From an uncultured Prevotellaceae bacterium (lineage in GTDB: Bacteria > Bacteroidota > Bacteroidia > Bacteroidales > Bacteroidaceae): 8,698 nt of DNA. Position numbers and translations under genes: made by a program. The stretch is from contig CAMNHS010000056.1 in NCBI GenBank assembly GCA_946539635.1, positions 1 through 8,698 on the forward strand, written 5' to 3'. Under the pieces are notes generated by a model, which had not been told where the DNA came from, ran no database searches, and worked only from the letters and a program-made list of their open reading frames with translations. Below, one piece after another: positions 1 to 7,711 of the stretch; position 1 is the stretch's first letter; every line of letters begins with the position of its first letter.

Positions 1-273
1 CGTGGACGTAAAAATAACCAGTTGCTCATTCAGCCACAGTATTCTCCTATGCCTGTAGGCGAACAGATAGCAATCCTCTATTGCGGTACAAAAGGACTTA
101 TGGCTTCCGTTCCAGTAGAGAAGGTGCGCGATTGTCAGGACCAATTCCTTGATGTGATGCGTGCAAAGCATCAAGATGTTATTGATAAGCTCGGTTCAGG
201 TGCTATCGATGATGATACCACAAAGGTAATTGAAGAAACTATAGCAGATGTCTGTGGTTCTTTTAAAGCATAA
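1..273 (+). CDS. atpA: ATP synthase F1 subunit alpha, C-terminal end (partial)
   Basis: The reading frame is open from base 1 and ends at TAA 271-273, giving the last 90 residues of the alpha subunit of F1. This part forms the C-terminal helical domain of the alpha3beta3 head, which surrounds the gamma shaft on the cytoplasmic side of the membrane enzyme. The family's typical wording is visible: LLIQPQYSPMPVGEQIAILY near the left edge, followed by a GTKGL stretch. The nucleotide-binding domains and the start lie outside the window. A TTG at position 22 is an ordinary internal leucine codon, not a start. The next gene, atpG, begins 3 nt after the stop, as expected for the alpha-gamma order of F-type operons. 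Identification is from recognised family sequence and gene order. Confidence 0.96.
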   Translation, partial: RGRKNNQLLIQPQYSPMPVGEQIAILYCGTKGLMASVPVEKVRDCQDQFLDVMRAKHQDVIDKLGSGAIDDDTTKVIEETIADVCGSFKA

Positions 274-276
274 AAG

Positions 277-1251
277 ATGGCAAGCTTAAAAGAAATAAAA
301 AACCGTATCGGCTCCGTTCAGAACACTCGTAAGATAACGAGTGCTATGAAGATGGTGGCCTCGAGTAAATTGCATCATGCGCAGGTGATGATTGAGAATA
401 TGCTTCCATATGAAAATATGTTGGAGTCTATACTTAAAACATTCCTTGCTGCTGATGTTGACGCTCGTGGCATCATTACTGAAGAGAGGGAGGTGAAAAA
501 GGTCGCATTGCTTGTTTTTTCATCCAATTCCAGCATGTGCGGAGGATTTAACTCTAATATAATTAAGCGTATGACTCAACTCGTGGAAAAGTATCGTGAA
601 GAAAGAGTTGAGGTGGAGATATATCCGATCGGCAGAAAGGTATATGAGAAAACGTCAAAATTAGGATATCCAATATGTGGTAATTTTAATGCATTGGCAG
701 ATAAACCAAATGCTGGAGAATGTACCCGTATTGGAGAAGAAATAGCTCAAAAGTATGTTGCTGGTGAAATAGATCGTGTAGAATTGGTTTATCATCATTT
801 CAAGAGTGCAGGCTCACAAATACTTACAGTAAAGCGTTTATATCCTATCGATATTGAGGAGGCAATGAATTATGACCATACTCGCGACCTTAAGAGTCAG
901 TATGTTACTGAAGATGCTGCGGAATATTTAGAAAAACAGGGTGGTCATCATGCTCTGCATGGTACTTCTTCTAATTCTAAGGCTATGCAACTCAATGATA
1001 ACTTCATTGTAGAGCCGGATATGGAAACCATACTTTATACGCTCATACCAAGGTATGTAAATCTGATGATATACACAGCGTTACTTGATAGCAATGCTTC
1101 GGAACATGCTGCACGTATGGTTGCTATGCAGACTGCGACAGATAATGCAGATGAACTATTGCGTATGCTTAATCTGCAGTATAACAAGGGTCGTCAGCAA
1201 GCTATCACGAGTGAATTGCTTGATATTGTGGGAGGATCGGTTAATAACTGA
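277..1251 (+). CDS. atpG: ATP synthase F1 subunit gamma
   Basis: This is the central rotor shaft of F1, which couples proton flow through Fo to ATP synthesis or hydrolysis in the alpha3beta3 head. The protein has 324 residues. The N-terminal helix (about 1-58) carries the hallmark ASLKEIKNRI and TRKITSAMKMVASSKL stretches. The central Rossmann-like part includes SSMCGGFNSN (85-94), where many other phyla have a GLCGGFN-type sequence. The C-terminal helix (about 262-315) contains SEHAARMVAMQTATDNA. N- and C-terminal helices form the coiled-coil shaft. The protein is longer than the roughly 287 residues of the E. coli subunit. Most of the extra length is a polar stretch at about 199-243, before the conserved C-terminal helix. 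ATG 277 follows the atpA stop by 3 nt and gives the standard N-terminus. The gene is last in its operon and is followed by a terminator. Confidence 0.97.
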   Translation: MASLKEIKNRIGSVQNTRKITSAMKMVASSKLHHAQVMIENMLPYENMLESILKTFLAADVDARGIITEEREVKKVALLVFSSNSSMCGGFNSNIIKRMTQLVEKYREERVEVEIYPIGRKVYEKTSKLGYPICGNFNALADKPNAGECTRIGEEIAQKYVAGEIDRVELVYHHFKSAGSQILTVKRLYPIDIEEAMNYDHTRDLKSQYVTEDAAEYLEKQGGHHALHGTSSNSKAMQLNDNFIVEPDMETILYTLIPRYVNLMIYTALLDSNASEHAARMVAMQTATDNADELLRMLNLQYNKGRQQAITSELLDIVGGSVNN

Positions 1252-1281
1252 TATTAGAATAAAAGCAAAAAAAAGCAAAAG

Positions 1282-1319
1282 TTGCCGTCTTTTTAAATGT
1301 AAAGATGGCAATTTTTTTT
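1282..1319 (+). terminator. Intrinsic terminator of the ATP synthase operon
   Basis: An 11-bp stem pairs TTGCCGTCTTT (1282-1292) with AAAGATGGCAA (1301-1311), with one G-U wobble and an 8-nt loop. Eight T residues (1312-1319) follow directly. The A-rich sequence just upstream (1277-1281) can also pair with the T tract, lengthening the stem. It lies 30 nt after the atpG stop, the expected place for a rho-independent terminator ending the atp transcript. Everything here is read directly from the sequence; no activity is known. Confidence 0.87.
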
Positions 1320-1331
1320 GTTTTAATAGCT

Positions 1332-1370
1332 CTTTTATCCTTTTGTCAGACAAAATATGAGGGTAAAAAG
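1332..1370 (+). other. Weak second hairpin in the atpG-lepA gap
   Basis: TTTTG (1341-1345) can pair with CAAAA (1351-1355) around a 5-nt loop. The flanking CTTTTATCC (1332-1340) can pair with GGGTAAAAAG (1361-1370) if a 5-nt bulge, one extra A and a U-G pair are allowed. A T5 run follows at 1376-1380. It could be a back-up terminator or an element near the lepA promoter, but the stem is AT-rich and imperfect, and chance pairing in AT-rich DNA is a fair alternative. Confidence 0.3.
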
Positions 1371-1389
1371 ATGAGTTTTTGACTAATTA

Positions 1390-1421
1390 TTTGGTAGTTT
1401 TGATTTTTTTTTTTATTTTTG
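1390..1421 (+). promoter_or_regulatory. Bacteroidetes-type promoter for lepA
   Basis: TTTG (1390-1393) and TATTTTTG (1414-1421), a perfect match to TAnnTTTG, are separated by 20 nt. This fits the -33/-7 consensus known for the primary sigma factor of Bacteroides and relatives. Transcription would begin near 1427-1430, leaving a leader of only about 10-15 nt before the lepA ATG at 1441. The spacer contains a run of 11 T (1404-1414) that ends on the first base of the -7 box. There is no Shine-Dalgarno sequence before the ATG, which is usual in this phylum. The site was found by pattern only. Confidence 0.75.
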
Positions 1422-1440
1422 CACTCTAAAATAGTATTGT

Positions 1441-3210
1441 ATGGATAAAATACGTAATTTCTGTATTATAGCCCATATAGATCATGGGAAAAGTACTCTG
1501 GCGGATCGTCTTCTGGAGTACACTAAGACTATAGAAGTTACGCAAGGCCAGATGCTTGACGATATGGATTTGGAGCAGGAACGTGGTATTACAATTAAAT
1601 CACATGCTATCCAGATGCAATACGAAGGCTACATGTTGAATCTTATTGATACCCCGGGACACGTGGATTTCTCTTATGAAGTGTCACGCAGTATCGCAGC
1701 TTGTGAAGGTGCTATACTCGTTGTTGATGCTACTCAGGGAGTTCAGGCGCAGACAATCTCTAATCTGTATATGGCAATAGATCATGATTTGGAGATAATC
1801 CCCGTTATCAATAAGATTGATATGCCAGCTGCTATGCCTGATGAGGTAGAGGATGAGATTATTGAACTTCTTGGGTGCAAGCGTGAAGAAATAATACGTG
1901 CTTCTGGCAGAACTGGTGAAGGTGTTGAAGATATCTTAAAGGCTGTCGTAGAGCGTATTCCTGCTCCGCATGGTGACCCCAAACAACCTCTGCAGGCTTT
2001 GATATTTGATAGCGTTTTCAATAGTTTCAGGGGTATCATAGCATATTTCAAGATTCAGAATGGTGTAATCCGTAAAGGTGATAAGGTGAAGTTCTTTAGC
2101 ACTGGAATGGAATATATTGCTGATGAAGTAGGAGTGCTGAAGATGGATATGGTGCCACGTCAAGAACTCGGCACTGGTGAGGTGGGGTACATTATTTCAG
2201 GAATAAAGGACGCCAAGGAAGTAAAGGTCGGCGATACTATTACACATGTAGCAAATCCGTGTCTAAAAGCTATTGAGGGTTTCCAAGAGGTGAAGCCTAT
2301 GGTCTTTGCAGGTGTATATCCAATTGATCCAGCAGATTATGAAAATCTTCGTGCTTCGTTGGAGAAACTGCAGTTGAATGACGCCTCTCTGACATTCCAA
2401 CCAGAATCGTCTGTTGCATTAGGATTCGGATTCCGTTGCGGTTTCTTGGGATTGCTCCACATGGAGATAATACAGGAACGCCTCGATCGCGAATTTAATA
2501 TGGATGTCATCACTACCGTTCCGAATGTTTCGTATATGGTATATGACAAGCAAGGCGAATCAAAAGAGGTGCATAATCCTTCCGGATTGCCAGATGCAAC
2601 AATGATAGATCACATTGACGAACCATATATTAAGGCTACGATCATTACTGATGCTAACTATATTGGAGGCATTATGAAGTTGTGTCTTGACAAACGTGGG
2701 GAGTTGATAAATCAGGAATATGTGTCAGGAAATCGTGTAGAACTGCATTTCTATATTCCGCTTGGAGAAATCGTCATAGATTTTTATGATAAGTTGAAGA
2801 GCATATCCAAAGGTTATGCGTCATTTGATTATCATATTGACTCATTCCGTCCGTCAAAACTTGCAAAGTTGGATATACTGCTCAATGGCGAACCGGTTGA
2901 TGCCCTTTCAACACTCACCCATAATGATAATGCTGTAACATTTGGCAGACGTATGTGTGAGAAGCTGAAGGAATTGATACCACGACAGCAGTTCGATATT
3001 GCCATACAGGCTGCCATTGGCTCAAAGATAATAGCTCGCGAAACTATAAAATGTGTGCGAAAAGATGTTACAGCAAAATGTTATGGTGGTGATGTGAGCC
3101 GAAAGCGTAAACTCCTCGAAAAACAGAAGAAAGGAAAAAAGCGCATGAAGCAGATTGGTAATGTAGAAGTACCACAAAAGGCCTTCTTGGCAGTATTAAA
3201 ACTGGATTAG
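1441..3210 (+). CDS. lepA: Elongation factor 4 (LepA), ribosome back-translocating GTPase
   Basis: LepA is a translational GTPase that binds ribosomes and has been linked to back-translocation of stalled complexes and to 30S subunit assembly. The 589-residue protein is of normal length. The G domain shows G1 at 11-19 (AHIDHGKST), switch I RGIT (48-51), DTPGH (70-74) and NKID (124-127). The EF-G-like domain II and domains III and V follow. The C-terminal LepA-specific domain ends in a lysine-rich stretch ([20 protein letters not shown]) and the typical [16 protein letters not shown] 1441 gives the standard LepA N-terminus ([19 protein letters not shown]). The gene has its own promoter just upstream and is separated from the atp operon by a terminator. 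No frameshift or missing motif is seen. The following regulator gene starts 43 nt after the stop with no clear terminator between them, so read-through is likely. Confidence 0.98.
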   Translation: MDKIRNFCIIAHIDHGKSTLADRLLEYTKTIEVTQGQMLDDMDLEQERGITIKSHAIQMQYEGYMLNLIDTPGHVDFSYEVSRSIAACEGAILVVDATQGVQAQTISNLYMAIDHDLEIIPVINKIDMPAAMPDEVEDEIIELLGCKREEIIRASGRTGEGVEDILKAVVERIPAPHGDPKQPLQALIFDSVFNSFRGIIAYFKIQNGVIRKGDKVKFFSTGMEYIADEVGVLKMDMVPRQELGTGEVGYIISGIKDAKEVKVGDTITHVANPCLKAIEGFQEVKPMVFAGVYPIDPADYENLRASLEKLQLNDASLTFQPESSVALGFGFRCGFLGLLHMEIIQERLDREFNMDVITTVPNVSYMVYDKQGESKEVHNPSGLPDATMIDHIDEPYIKATIITDANYIGGIMKLCLDKRGELINQEYVSGNRVELHFYIPLGEIVIDFYDKLKSISKGYASFDYHIDSFRPSKLAKLDILLNGEPVDALSTLTHNDNAVTFGRRMCEKLKELIPRQQFDIAIQAAIGSKIIARETIKCVRKDVTAKCYGGDVSRKRKLLEKQKKGKKRMKQIGNVEVPQKAFLAVLKLD

Positions 3211-3253
3211 TGAAAATGATACACAATACAAACCTAACCTTACCTTAAAAAAA

Positions 3254-3871
3254 ATGAGAGAAAATTTTAGATCTATTAATGTAACGATTCGAGACATCGC
3301 ACGTGAGTTGGCACGTCGTTTCAGCACCATGACACATGGTGAGATAGATGTCCTTGAGAGCATCATTATTCCGATGAAGTTCAAAAAGGGTGAAGAGTTG
3401 CTGAAACATGGGGAGATTAGTAAGTATATCTTCTACATCCATCAAGGTTTAACACGTCAGTATTACGTTAAGAACAACAAGGAGATGACCTCTCGCTTGT
3501 GCATTGATGGTGACATAGTTATGAGTGTAGAGAGTTTGTTCCGTGATAAGGGTAGTAACGAAATTATCGAAGCTCTTGAGACGAGCATAGTGTATGCATT
3601 GCCAAAGCGTAGATTGGAGGAAATCGCTCTTCACAATCAGAATATACAAATTCTTTATCGTAAGATACTTGAGGAGGCTCTTATAGAGCAGCAGGCGCAT
3701 GCTGACATGGTACGTTTCGAATCTGCAGCAGATCGCTATAAGCGCATTTGTAAGGAAATGCCACAGGTGGTGCTCCGTGCACCATTGGTCTTTGTGGCAA
3801 GTTATCTTGAAATGACCCCAGAGACATTATCTCGTGTAAGGTCATCAACATCAACCGAATCTCTTCTGTGA
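3254..3871 (+). CDS. Crp/Fnr-family transcriptional regulator
   Basis: The 205-residue protein has an N-terminal cyclic-nucleotide-binding-like beta barrel (about 30-120; FKKGEELLKHGE at 43-54, FYIHQGLTRQYY at 60-71). A dimerisation helix follows (about 121-160), and then a C-terminal winged helix-turn-helix with a recognition region near 176-197 (APLVFVASYLEMTPETLSRV). The SAADRYKRICKEMP segment before the HTH is typical of Bacteroidetes members. Residues that contact cAMP in E. coli CRP (the GE...RSA phosphate-binding cassette) are not recognisable, and there is no cysteine cluster for an Fnr-type iron-sulfur centre (only C83 and C166). The signal is therefore unknown. ATG 3254 follows an A-rich tract; the 43-nt gap after lepA holds an imperfect CCTTA-type repeat near 3233-3246 but no consensus promoter. 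Its TGA overlaps the GTG start of queA by 3 nt (GTGA). Targets cannot be told from sequence. Confidence 0.87.
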   Translation: MRENFRSINVTIRDIARELARRFSTMTHGEIDVLESIIIPMKFKKGEELLKHGEISKYIFYIHQGLTRQYYVKNNKEMTSRLCIDGDIVMSVESLFRDKGSNEIIEALETSIVYALPKRRLEEIALHNQNIQILYRKILEEALIEQQAHADMVRFESAADRYKRICKEMPQVVLRAPLVFVASYLEMTPETLSRVRSSTSTESLL

Positions 3872-5100
3872 TAGATATATACATAAAAGATTTTGCCTAC
3901 GATTTACCAGACGATCGTATAGCGAAGTATCCGCTTGCTGAGCGGGATGCCAGCAAACTTCTTGTCTATAACCAAGGCAATATATCCCACGATATATTTC
4001 GTAACATTACAGCGTACCTGCCTAAAGGTGCGCTGATGGTGTATAATAATACCAGAGTCATTCAGGCTCGTTTGTTCTTCCAGAAAGAATCGGGAGCCCG
4101 CATCGAGGTATTCCTGTTGGAGCCCCATCTGCCTCGTGACTACGAACAGATGTTTCAGTCTCGTGGTATGTGTGAGTGGAAATGTCTCGTTGGAAACAGC
4201 AAGAAGTGGAAGGGAGGTGCCTTGCACCTTTGTAAGGGGGAAGGACAACTGGGTACTACTCTTGATGATATAAATCTGCAGGTAGAACGTCTTGATGATT
4301 CTATTTGCCGTTTCACATGGCAGGGTGACCTTTCGTTTGCAGAACTCTTGGAGAGGGTAGGGGAGTTGCCTATTCCGCCATACCTGAACAGACGCTCTGA
4401 ACCGAATGACAAGATAACCTACCAAACCGTCTATGCCCGCATCAAGGGAAGCGTAGCAGCACCTACTGCCGGTCTTCATTTCACAGATCGCGTGTTACAG
4501 GATATTGATGCCCATGACATAGAGCGTGAAGAAGTGACATTGCATGTTGGTGCCGGCACCTTTAAGCCTGTTAAGAGCGAGACAATCAGCGGTCACGAGA
4601 TGCATAGTGAGTTTATCAGTGTCAAGCGCTCTACGATAGAACGCCTCATAGCACATGGAGGTAAGGCTGTGGCTGTGGGGACTACGAGTGTCAGAACGTT
4701 AGAGAGCCTCTATTATCTTGGTCTCAAGGTAAGGAAGATGGGTTCTGTGCTTGTTGCCCATGATGGTGATGAAGAACCTCTGTTGGAGGTTGCCCAATGG
4801 GAGCCTTATGAGAGTGGTGAGACTGCCGTCTCTTCTGTTGAGGCTCTTGAGTCGCTGCTGTCGTGGATGGATGCTAATAATCTTGATGTCCTGCATGCTT
4901 CCACACGTATCATTATCGTTCCAGGCTATAAATATCACATTGTAGAACGTCTCATAACCAATTTCCATCAGCCGCAATCTACGCTTTTGTTGCTTGTCTC
5001 GGCTCTCATAGGTGATGATTGGCGAAAAGTATATGATTATGCCCTGTCTCATGAGTTCAGGTTCCTGAGCTATGGAGATTCTTCTATTTTAATACCATAA
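3868..5100 (+). CDS. queA: S-adenosylmethionine:tRNA ribosyltransferase-isomerase (QueA), long form
   Basis: QueA transfers and isomerises the ribose part of S-adenosylmethionine onto 7-aminomethyl-7-deazaguanine in tRNA, making epoxyqueuosine at wobble position 34. Family motifs are clear: MVYNNTRVIQARL (57-69), WKCLVGNSKKWKGG (104-117), ITYQTVYA and GSVAAPTAGLHFT (183-206), TLHVGAGTFKPV with HEMHSE (224-248), AVGTTSVRTLES (269-280), VPGYKYHIVERLITNFHQPQ (351-370) and FRFLSYGDSSILI (398-409). At 410 residues it is longer than the roughly 350 usual for QueA. The extra length is mainly an insertion at about 284-342, between the GTTSVRTLES and PGY motifs. GTG 3868 is the only normal start codon between the in-frame stop at 3808-3810 and the conserved N-terminal region; it overlaps the regulator's stop, suggesting translational coupling. 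From memory, some Bacteroidales carry a second, standard-length QueA elsewhere, so this may be a paralogue with altered specificity. Confidence 0.92.
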   Translation: MIDIYIKDFAYDLPDDRIAKYPLAERDASKLLVYNQGNISHDIFRNITAYLPKGALMVYNNTRVIQARLFFQKESGARIEVFLLEPHLPRDYEQMFQSRGMCEWKCLVGNSKKWKGGALHLCKGEGQLGTTLDDINLQVERLDDSICRFTWQGDLSFAELLERVGELPIPPYLNRRSEPNDKITYQTVYARIKGSVAAPTAGLHFTDRVLQDIDAHDIEREEVTLHVGAGTFKPVKSETISGHEMHSEFISVKRSTIERLIAHGGKAVAVGTTSVRTLESLYYLGLKVRKMGSVLVAHDGDEEPLLEVAQWEPYESGETAVSSVEALESLLSWMDANNLDVLHASTRIIIVPGYKYHIVERLITNFHQPQSTLLLLVSALIGDDWRKVYDYALSHEFRFLSYGDSSILIP

Positions 5101-5105
5101 AGGCT

Positions 5106-7037
5106 ATGAATAATTACGGTTATATAAAAGTTGCTGCCGCTATACCCTCTGTAAAAGTCGGCGATTGCAAATATAATGTTTCTGAGATTGAGAAGATGAT
5201 AGTCCGTGCTGAGGGCATGGGGGTAGAAATTGTTGTATTTCCAGAACTCTCAATAACGGGTTATACTTGTCAGGATTTGTTCCGCCAGAAACTCCTTATT
5301 GATGCTGCGGAGATGTCTGTAATGAAGCTGATGGAGTTTTCCCGTCAGTTGAACATCATCATTATCGTTGGTGTTCCCGTTGTTGTCGGTGGACTGTTGC
5401 TCAATTGTGCTGTTGTCATACAATGTGGCGAGGTGCTGGGCATTATTCCAAAAACATTCCTGCCAAACTACAGCGAGTTCTATGAAAAGCGTTGGTTCGC
5501 ATCCTCTCAGGACCTTCATCCTACCGATATCCTTTATGCTGGCAGTAAGATTCACGTTACTTCTCAACCTACAGTTTTCCAGACATATACCGGAGCGACT
5601 TTTGGTGTAGAGTTGTGCGAAGACGTGTGGGGACCGGAACCACCATCAACACGACTTACTTTGGCAGGTGCTGACATCATCTTCAACCTCAGTGCTTCTG
5701 ATGAGCTGATAGGTAAGCATAAATATCTTCAGAATCTGCTCACCCAGCAGAGTGCCCGTACTATGTGTGGCTACGTATATGCTGGCAGCGGTTTCGGTGA
5801 GAGTACACAAGATGTGGTGTATGGCGGAAATGCTATCATCTACGAAAATGGCAAATGCCTCAATGAGAGCACACGATTCTCTTTGGAGCCGCAGTTGGTT
5901 GTTTCGCAAATCGATTATGAGTGCATGCGCAGTGAGCGCCGTAATAACAGCACGTTCATCAATGCCCAGAGAACTGCCGCCATTGGTAAGAATGCAGCAG
6001 ACGGTGGTGCTTTGTATAGGGACTGCCATAGCATTACGATGAAGGATTTTGAACTTATCCGCGACATCAATTCTACACCTTTCATTCCAAAAGAGAAAGA
6101 TATGTCTGCTTCCTGCGAGGAGATTTTCAGCATCCAGGTCGCAGGTCTTGCAAAGCGTCTGGTGCATACCGGCTGCAAGAATGTAGTTGTCGGCATCAGC
6201 GGTGGCTTGGATTCTACTTTGGCACTTTTGGTATGTGTAAAAACCTACGACAAACTTGGTTATGACCGTAAGGGCATCATAGGTGTTACGATGCCAGGTT
6301 TTGGTACAACGGATCGTACACATACCAACGCCGTACGCCTGATGACGGAACTGGGCATTACGCAGCGCGAGATAAGCATCCGTGATGCCTGCGTACAGCA
6401 TTTCAAGGATATTGACCACGATATCAATGTCCACGATGTGACGTATGAGAATAGTCAGGCCCGTGAGCGTACGCAGATTCTCATGGATTTGGCGAATAAG
6501 GAAAATGCCCTTGTCATAGGCACGGGTGACTTGTCGGAACTGGCTCTCGGATGGGCTACATACAATGGTGACCATATGTCGATGTATGGTGTTAATGTGT
6601 CAATCCCTAAGACCCTTATAAGATATCTCGTAGAGTATGTGGCAGAGACCTCTCCGTCGCGTGCTACCCTGCTCGATATTGCAGATACTCCTATCTCTCC
6701 GGAACTGACGCCTGCTGATGAGAACGGTGACATAGCTCAGAAGACAGAAGACCTCGTAGGTCCTTATCTGCTGCACGATTTCTTCCTCTATTACTTCTTG
6801 CGCTACGGTTTCACTCCGCAGAAGATATTCATGCTGGCGCAGCATGCGTTCAAGGGCACTTTTGACGATGAGACAATAGGGAAGTGGCTGAAGGTATTCA
6901 TCCGTCGTTTCTTCTCTCAGCAGTTCAAGCGCTCTTGTCTTCCTGACGGCCCGAAGGTGGGTTCCGTATCTCTTTCACCGCGTGGCGACTGGCGCATGCC
7001 GTCTGATGCCACCTCAGCTTTATGGTTGGAACAATGA
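5106..7037 (+). CDS. nadE: Glutamine-dependent NAD+ synthetase
   Basis: This enzyme converts nicotinic acid adenine dinucleotide to NAD+ using ATP, with ammonia supplied by its own glutaminase domain; it is the last step of NAD+ synthesis. The 643-residue protein has an N-terminal nitrilase/CN-hydrolase glutaminase domain (about 6-270). Its apparent triad is E47 (FPELSITGY), K116 (IPKTFLPNY) and C171 (GVELCEDVW). The spacing is the same as E52-K121-C176 of the Mycobacterium tuberculosis enzyme. The C-terminal synthetase domain (about 335-640) has the ATP pyrophosphatase loop SGGLDST (365-371), PGFGTTDRT (397-405) and the conserved GTGDLSELALGW (472-483). It appears complete and functional. 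ATG 5106 lies 5 nt after the queA stop. The stop TGA overlaps the ATG of the next gene (ATGA at 7034-7037). Confidence 0.97.
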   Translation: MNNYGYIKVAAAIPSVKVGDCKYNVSEIEKMIVRAEGMGVEIVVFPELSITGYTCQDLFRQKLLIDAAEMSVMKLMEFSRQLNIIIIVGVPVVVGGLLLNCAVVIQCGEVLGIIPKTFLPNYSEFYEKRWFASSQDLHPTDILYAGSKIHVTSQPTVFQTYTGATFGVELCEDVWGPEPPSTRLTLAGADIIFNLSASDELIGKHKYLQNLLTQQSARTMCGYVYAGSGFGESTQDVVYGGNAIIYENGKCLNESTRFSLEPQLVVSQIDYECMRSERRNNSTFINAQRTAAIGKNAADGGALYRDCHSITMKDFELIRDINSTPFIPKEKDMSASCEEIFSIQVAGLAKRLVHTGCKNVVVGISGGLDSTLALLVCVKTYDKLGYDRKGIIGVTMPGFGTTDRTHTNAVRLMTELGITQREISIRDACVQHFKDIDHDINVHDVTYENSQARERTQILMDLANKENALVIGTGDLSELALGWATYNGDHMSMYGVNVSIPKTLIRYLVEYVAETSPSRATLLDIADTPISPELTPADENGDIAQKTEDLVGPYLLHDFFLYYFLRYGFTPQKIFMLAQHAFKGTFDDETIGKWLKVFIRRFFSQQFKRSCLPDGPKVGSVSLSPRGDWRMPSDATSALWLEQ

Positions 7038-7711
7038 AATACGCAGAATATATAAAAACGGTAGAGATTGATGCCCTTTGGGGTAAGCGGAAGCATATCC
7101 TGTGGCATCTTGACAGACATGTCAATATTCTCAGTGGCGTTAATGGTATTGGCAAGAGTACAATACTTCGCAAGACGCTCCTTAATTCAGACGGTGTTCA
7201 TCTGACGCTCTTTCCGGAGGATGCCACTGAACTCCGTTGTGACGTGATTGAGAAATTCACCATTGAGCCCGATTCGCTGCTCGATAAGTTGGAGGCGCAG
7301 TTCTTGGAATATAAGTCTTCTGCCGATGATGCAAGAAGTGCGAAGGTGCAACTTTTCTACGACCATGTTGACAATCTCTTTGGTCAGACGGAGAAGGTTA
7401 TTCTGCGTGAGGCTGATGGCATACGTCTTCTGCAGGAGGGCGACATTCTGACAACGCGACAGTTGTCCTCGGGCGAGAAGCAGATGATGCTCATCCTGCT
7501 GACTGTTCTTCTTGAAGACCAGCAACCATACGTCCTCTTTATGGACGAGCCGGAGGTGAGCCTGCATGTCGATTGGCAGCAGGAACTGGTGAGCATCATC
7601 ACAGAGATGAATCCCAACATCCAGCTCATTCTCACCACCCATTCCCCTGCCGTCATCATGAATGGCTGGCTCGATAAGGTTACAGAAGTGTCAGAAATAA
7701 CGGTGAAGTAG
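7034..7711 (+). CDS. Small ABC-type AAA ATPase paired with DUF4435 protein
   Basis: This is a compact 225-residue ATPase of the ABC/SMC-like AAA group (AAA_15/AAA_21-like, also used by OLD-family proteins). Walker A is GVNGIGKST (35-43), the ABC signature LSSGEKQ (144-150), Walker B YVLFMDEPE (166-174, D171 and E172) and the H-loop TTHS (201-204). No membrane segment or long coiled-coil arm is present: only about 100 residues separate Walker A from the signature. ATG 7034 is preferred because it overlaps the nadE stop as ATGA and begins MKYAEYIKTVEI; an in-frame ATG at 7022 would add four residues. The TAG stop shares its last base with the GTG start of the DUF4435 gene, so the two products are probably made together and act as partners. 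DEPEVSLH and the domain layout fit ATPases that drive a Toprim-type nuclease rather than transporters. The physiological role is unknown. Confidence 0.88.
   Translation: MKYAEYIKTVEIDALWGKRKHILWHLDRHVNILSGVNGIGKSTILRKTLLNSDGVHLTLFPEDATELRCDVIEKFTIEPDSLLDKLEAQFLEYKSSADDARSAKVQLFYDHVDNLFGQTEKVILREADGIRLLQEGDILTTRQLSSGEKQMMLILLTVLLEDQQPYVLFMDEPEVSLHVDWQQELVSIITEMNPNIQLILTTHSPAVIMNGWLDKVTEVSEITVK

Noticed and set aside
1085..1360. A + strand frame overlapping the end of atpG and the terminator
   Set aside because: It overlaps the conserved C-terminal helix of atpG in another frame and runs through the terminator hairpin; there is no family similarity.
3211..3253. Possible promoter or operator between lepA and the regulator gene
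   Set aside because: There is no TAnnTTTG match and only an imperfect CCTTA-like repeat in 43 nt, too weak to call a site.
3904..4479. A 191-codon open frame on the minus strand within queA
   Set aside because: It is a shadow of queA codon use, with no domain or start context of its own.
5646..6575. A 309-codon open frame on the minus strand within nadE
   Set aside because: nadE is intact with all catalytic residues on the + strand; the antisense product is low in recognisable structure.
7022..7033. An earlier ATG for the ATPase gene
   Set aside because: It would add only four residues inside the nadE coding end; ATG 7034 has the ATGA stop-start overlap and a natural N-terminus. It remains possible.
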